From Gemmatimonadaceae bacterium (lineage in GTDB: Bacteria > Gemmatimonadota > Gemmatimonadetes > Gemmatimonadales > Gemmatimonadaceae): 39,401 nt of DNA. A model generated the notes under the pieces. The model had not been told where the DNA came from and did not search any database. It saw only the letters and a program-made list of their open reading frames with translations. The stretch covers positions 1 to 39,401 of the forward strand of contig JANJUF010000083.1 of the NCBI GenBank assembly GCA_024710705.1, written 5' to 3'. The translations under genes and the position numbers were made by a program. Shown piece by piece: positions 37,832 through 39,401 of the stretch. Every line of letters starts with the position of its first letter. Position 1 is the first letter of the stretch.

Positions 37832-38349
37832 TCGAAACCCCGCAACGCCAAGAACCTTCCAATCTGCTCGGCGTCGTCCACAACCTCGAGCCATCCGGGA
37901 CGCAACGCAAGCCGTACCACCAGCGCCCCTTCCTCGGATGTCACGGCAATCGCATCCGTAAAATCGCAGGTCGCCACCGCTGTGTCGGGTATTTCGATGC
38001 CCGGTATCGCGCTGTACTGAATCGTGTGCGAGGGGCCGAGGTCAGGGCGCGGTTCGAGCCAGGTCACGCCGCGGAACACTGCGATGTCGTTGCCGTGGGA
38101 CGTGAACGCCGAATCACGCGCCGGCAACGTTGCCTGATCGGGCAAGAAGTCGGCGACGAGGCAGGACACCTCAAACCCGGGTTCAATCACCCCTGAGTCC
38201 ACGTGCGCGCGCACGGTGCCACCCTCGCGAAGCCGCACACGAAACTCACCTTCGGCAATCTCCCACCCGGCCCAACCTCGTCTGAGGCGCCGAAGCGCCT
38301 CCAGCGAGTCGGTGTCAGCGATGAAGCTGTAGGTGCGAAGCGAGCCCAT
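37828..38349 (-). CDS. Hypothetical protein between an SLC13 transporter and tag
   Basis: A 173-residue protein starting MGSLRTYSFIADTDSLEALR. It looks like a mixed alpha/beta, mostly beta-strand, cytoplasmic protein with no signal peptide, Cys-rich region or membrane helix except one Cys pair. I did not recognise a family. The start is an ATG at 38349, one base from the transporter stop, and the stop overlaps tag by 4 bp. The transporter, this gene and tag therefore look like one operon. A frame extending to 38394 would overlap the transporter, so it is not used. Confidence 0.6.
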   Translation of the reverse strand: MGSLRTYSFIADTDSLEALRRLRRGWAGWEIAEGEFRVRLREGGTVRAHVDSGVIEPGFEVSCLVADFLPDQATLPARDSAFTSHGNDIAVFRGVTWLEPRPDLGPSHTIQYSAIPGIEIPDTAVATCDFTDAIAVTSEEGALVVRLALRPGWLEVVDDAEQIGRFLALRGFE

Positions 38350-38350
38350 C

Positions 38351-39401
38351 CTAGAACACCAGCAGCATGACGCCCACGACGATGCCGATCGCAATTACGT
38401 CCAAGGTGAGGCCAGCGCGGGCCATTTCCCGCACGCTCAGCTCGCCGCTGCCGAACACGATGGCGTTTGGCGGCGTCGCCATCGGCAATGCGTAGCCCAC
38501 CGACGCGCTCAGGCCAATCGTCAGCATGAGCAGCAGCGGCGGTTCGCCGAGTGCCGCCGCCAGCGACACCGCGATCGGCATGCCCATTGAAGCCGTCGCC
38601 GCGTTCGACGCCAGCTCGGACACGATGACCGTGACGACAGCCACCCCGATGAGCACCAAGGGCAATGGAAGGCCCTGCAGCCCTCCCATCCACTCGCCGA
38701 TGCGCGTCGCCAACCCACTCGACTCCATCGCCGCCGCCAACGAAAGCCCACCACCGAACAGCAACAGCACATCCCACGGGATCTCCCGCGCCTCGCGCCA
38801 CGTCAGCAGCGGCCGTGACGTCGCCCGACCTGACGGCACGAGGAAGAGGAGGATCCCACCGGTTACCGCAATGCCGGCATCTGTGATGCCCGGCACCACG
38901 CTCGAGAGTCCGAACACCGTCACCGGTCCGATCACCTTGGGCTCTCGGAAGAACCACGCGAAGGCCACCGCGGCGAAAATTCCCAGCACTCGGGCTTCGC
39001 CGCCGCCGAGCCGCCCAAGCGCGGCCCGCCGATCGGCAAGCCCCTTCACGCCCTCGGCGCCGAGCGACAGACGCTCCCGGTGAAAGACGAAGACGAGCAG
39101 GGCCCAGCACACCGGAAGGATCAACATGGCGATGGGAAGTCCGAACTTCAGGAACGTAAAGAAGTCGAGTTCCACGCCAATCAACTCCTTCGCCGCTCCT
39201 GCTAGGATGAGGTTCGGCGGCGTCCCGATCAGCGTCGTCATCCCACCGATGCTCGCGGCGAATGCAACGCCCAGCAGCAGCGCGACGCGCTGCGATCGCG
39301 CACCCTCGCCGTCGCCGTACAGCGACCCAATGGCCAACGCGATGGGATACATCATCGCGGCCGTCGCCGTGTTCGAGATCCACATGGACAGAAACGCCGT
39401 C
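38351..39401 (-). CDS. SLC13/DASS-family anion transporter (5' end outside the window)
   Basis: At least 349 residues are present, and the gene runs off the right edge. The frame enters with TAFLSMWISNTATAAMM, the SLC13 signature around the first Na+/substrate site, and later has LASNAATASMGMPI, the second SNT-like motif (here SNA). About nine membrane helices are visible. The family moves dicarboxylates, citrate or sulfate with Na+. Substrate cannot be fixed from this part. Confidence 0.92.
   Translation of the reverse strand, partial: TAFLSMWISNTATAAMMYPIALAIGSLYGDGEGARSQRVALLLGVAFAASIGGMTTLIGTPPNLILAGAAKELIGVELDFFTFLKFGLPIAMLILPVCWALLVFVFHRERLSLGAEGVKGLADRRAALGRLGGGEARVLGIFAAVAFAWFFREPKVIGPVTVFGLSSVVPGITDAGIAVTGGILLFLVPSGRATSRPLLTWREAREIPWDVLLLFGGGLSLAAAMESSGLATRIGEWMGGLQGLPLPLVLIGVAVVTVIVSELASNAATASMGMPIAVSLAAALGEPPLLLMLTIGLSASVGYALPMATPPNAIVFGSGELSVREMARAGLTLDVIAIGIVVGVMLLVF

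Noticed and set aside
1-39401. Prophage, transposon, CRISPR array, toxin-antitoxin or defence island
   Set aside because: No integrase, transposase, regular spaced repeats, phage structural genes or recognisable defence domains were seen; the content is core chromosomal.

Overview
The window looks like the replication-origin region of a GC-rich, Gram-negative-type bacterium. The most likely home is the phylum Gemmatimonadota. The pointers are a GWxTD-domain lipoprotein, a parAB-bactofilin block, many lipobox lipoproteins, and the high GC with frequent GTG starts and 1-4 bp gene overlaps. No 16S or database check was possible, so the phylum is an inference. Almost everything is chromosomal housekeeping. 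I see no prophage, transposon, CRISPR array, integron or tRNA gene.

Layout. 1-1.2 kb: the end of upp and a predicted zinc protease. 1.3-5.1 kb (minus): the classic rpmH-rnpA-yidD-yidC-mnmE cluster, with rpmH being too short for usual ORF cut-offs and jag/khpB absent. 5.1-8.0 kb (plus): dnaA and dnaN. The dnaA promoter has a perfect DnaA box in its spacer, and the dnaA-dnaN gap carries a DnaA-box/DnaA-trio unwinding element, so this gap is very probably oriC. 8.0-9.4 kb (minus): a lipoprotein and the class A RNase P RNA gene rnpB. 9.5-12.8 kb: an AraC-type regulator with a degenerate receiver-like N-terminus, pyrE, an orphan histidine kinase and a soluble Ser/Thr kinase. 13-17.9 kb (plus): a GWxTD lipoprotein, a CTP-dependent lipid-kinase-like membrane protein and polA, tightly packed. 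18.1-18.9 kb: an orphan type IV pilin-like gene overlapped by a small unknown gene.

18.9-24 kb (minus): a complete nucleoside-type (BMP family) ABC importer in which every junction overlaps, with a Nif3-like gene between the binding protein and the ATPase. Its start region is an AT-rich island with two perfect DnaA boxes. 24-27 kb (minus): parA, parB, a one-TM coiled-coil protein and a bactofilin, with two parS sites beside parA. 27-31.7 kb (minus): a SIMPL-domain protein, a GT-C membrane glycosyltransferase and mnmG. 31.7-39.4 kb: a mixed run of a dienelactone hydrolase, an acyl-CoA desaturase with a charged C-terminal extension, a YheT-type hydrolase, a Cys-less ArsC-like protein overlapping a TerC-type transporter, a winged-helix protein whose 3' end overlaps a convergent 3-methyladenine glycosylase gene, an unknown protein, and a truncated SLC13 transporter.

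I found no clear new defence or biosynthetic system. The points most worth a second look are the oriC architecture, the second DnaA-box island at about 23.9-24.0 kb, the parAB/coiled-coil/bactofilin block, the Cys-less ArsC-TerC pair and the pseudo-receiver AraC protein.
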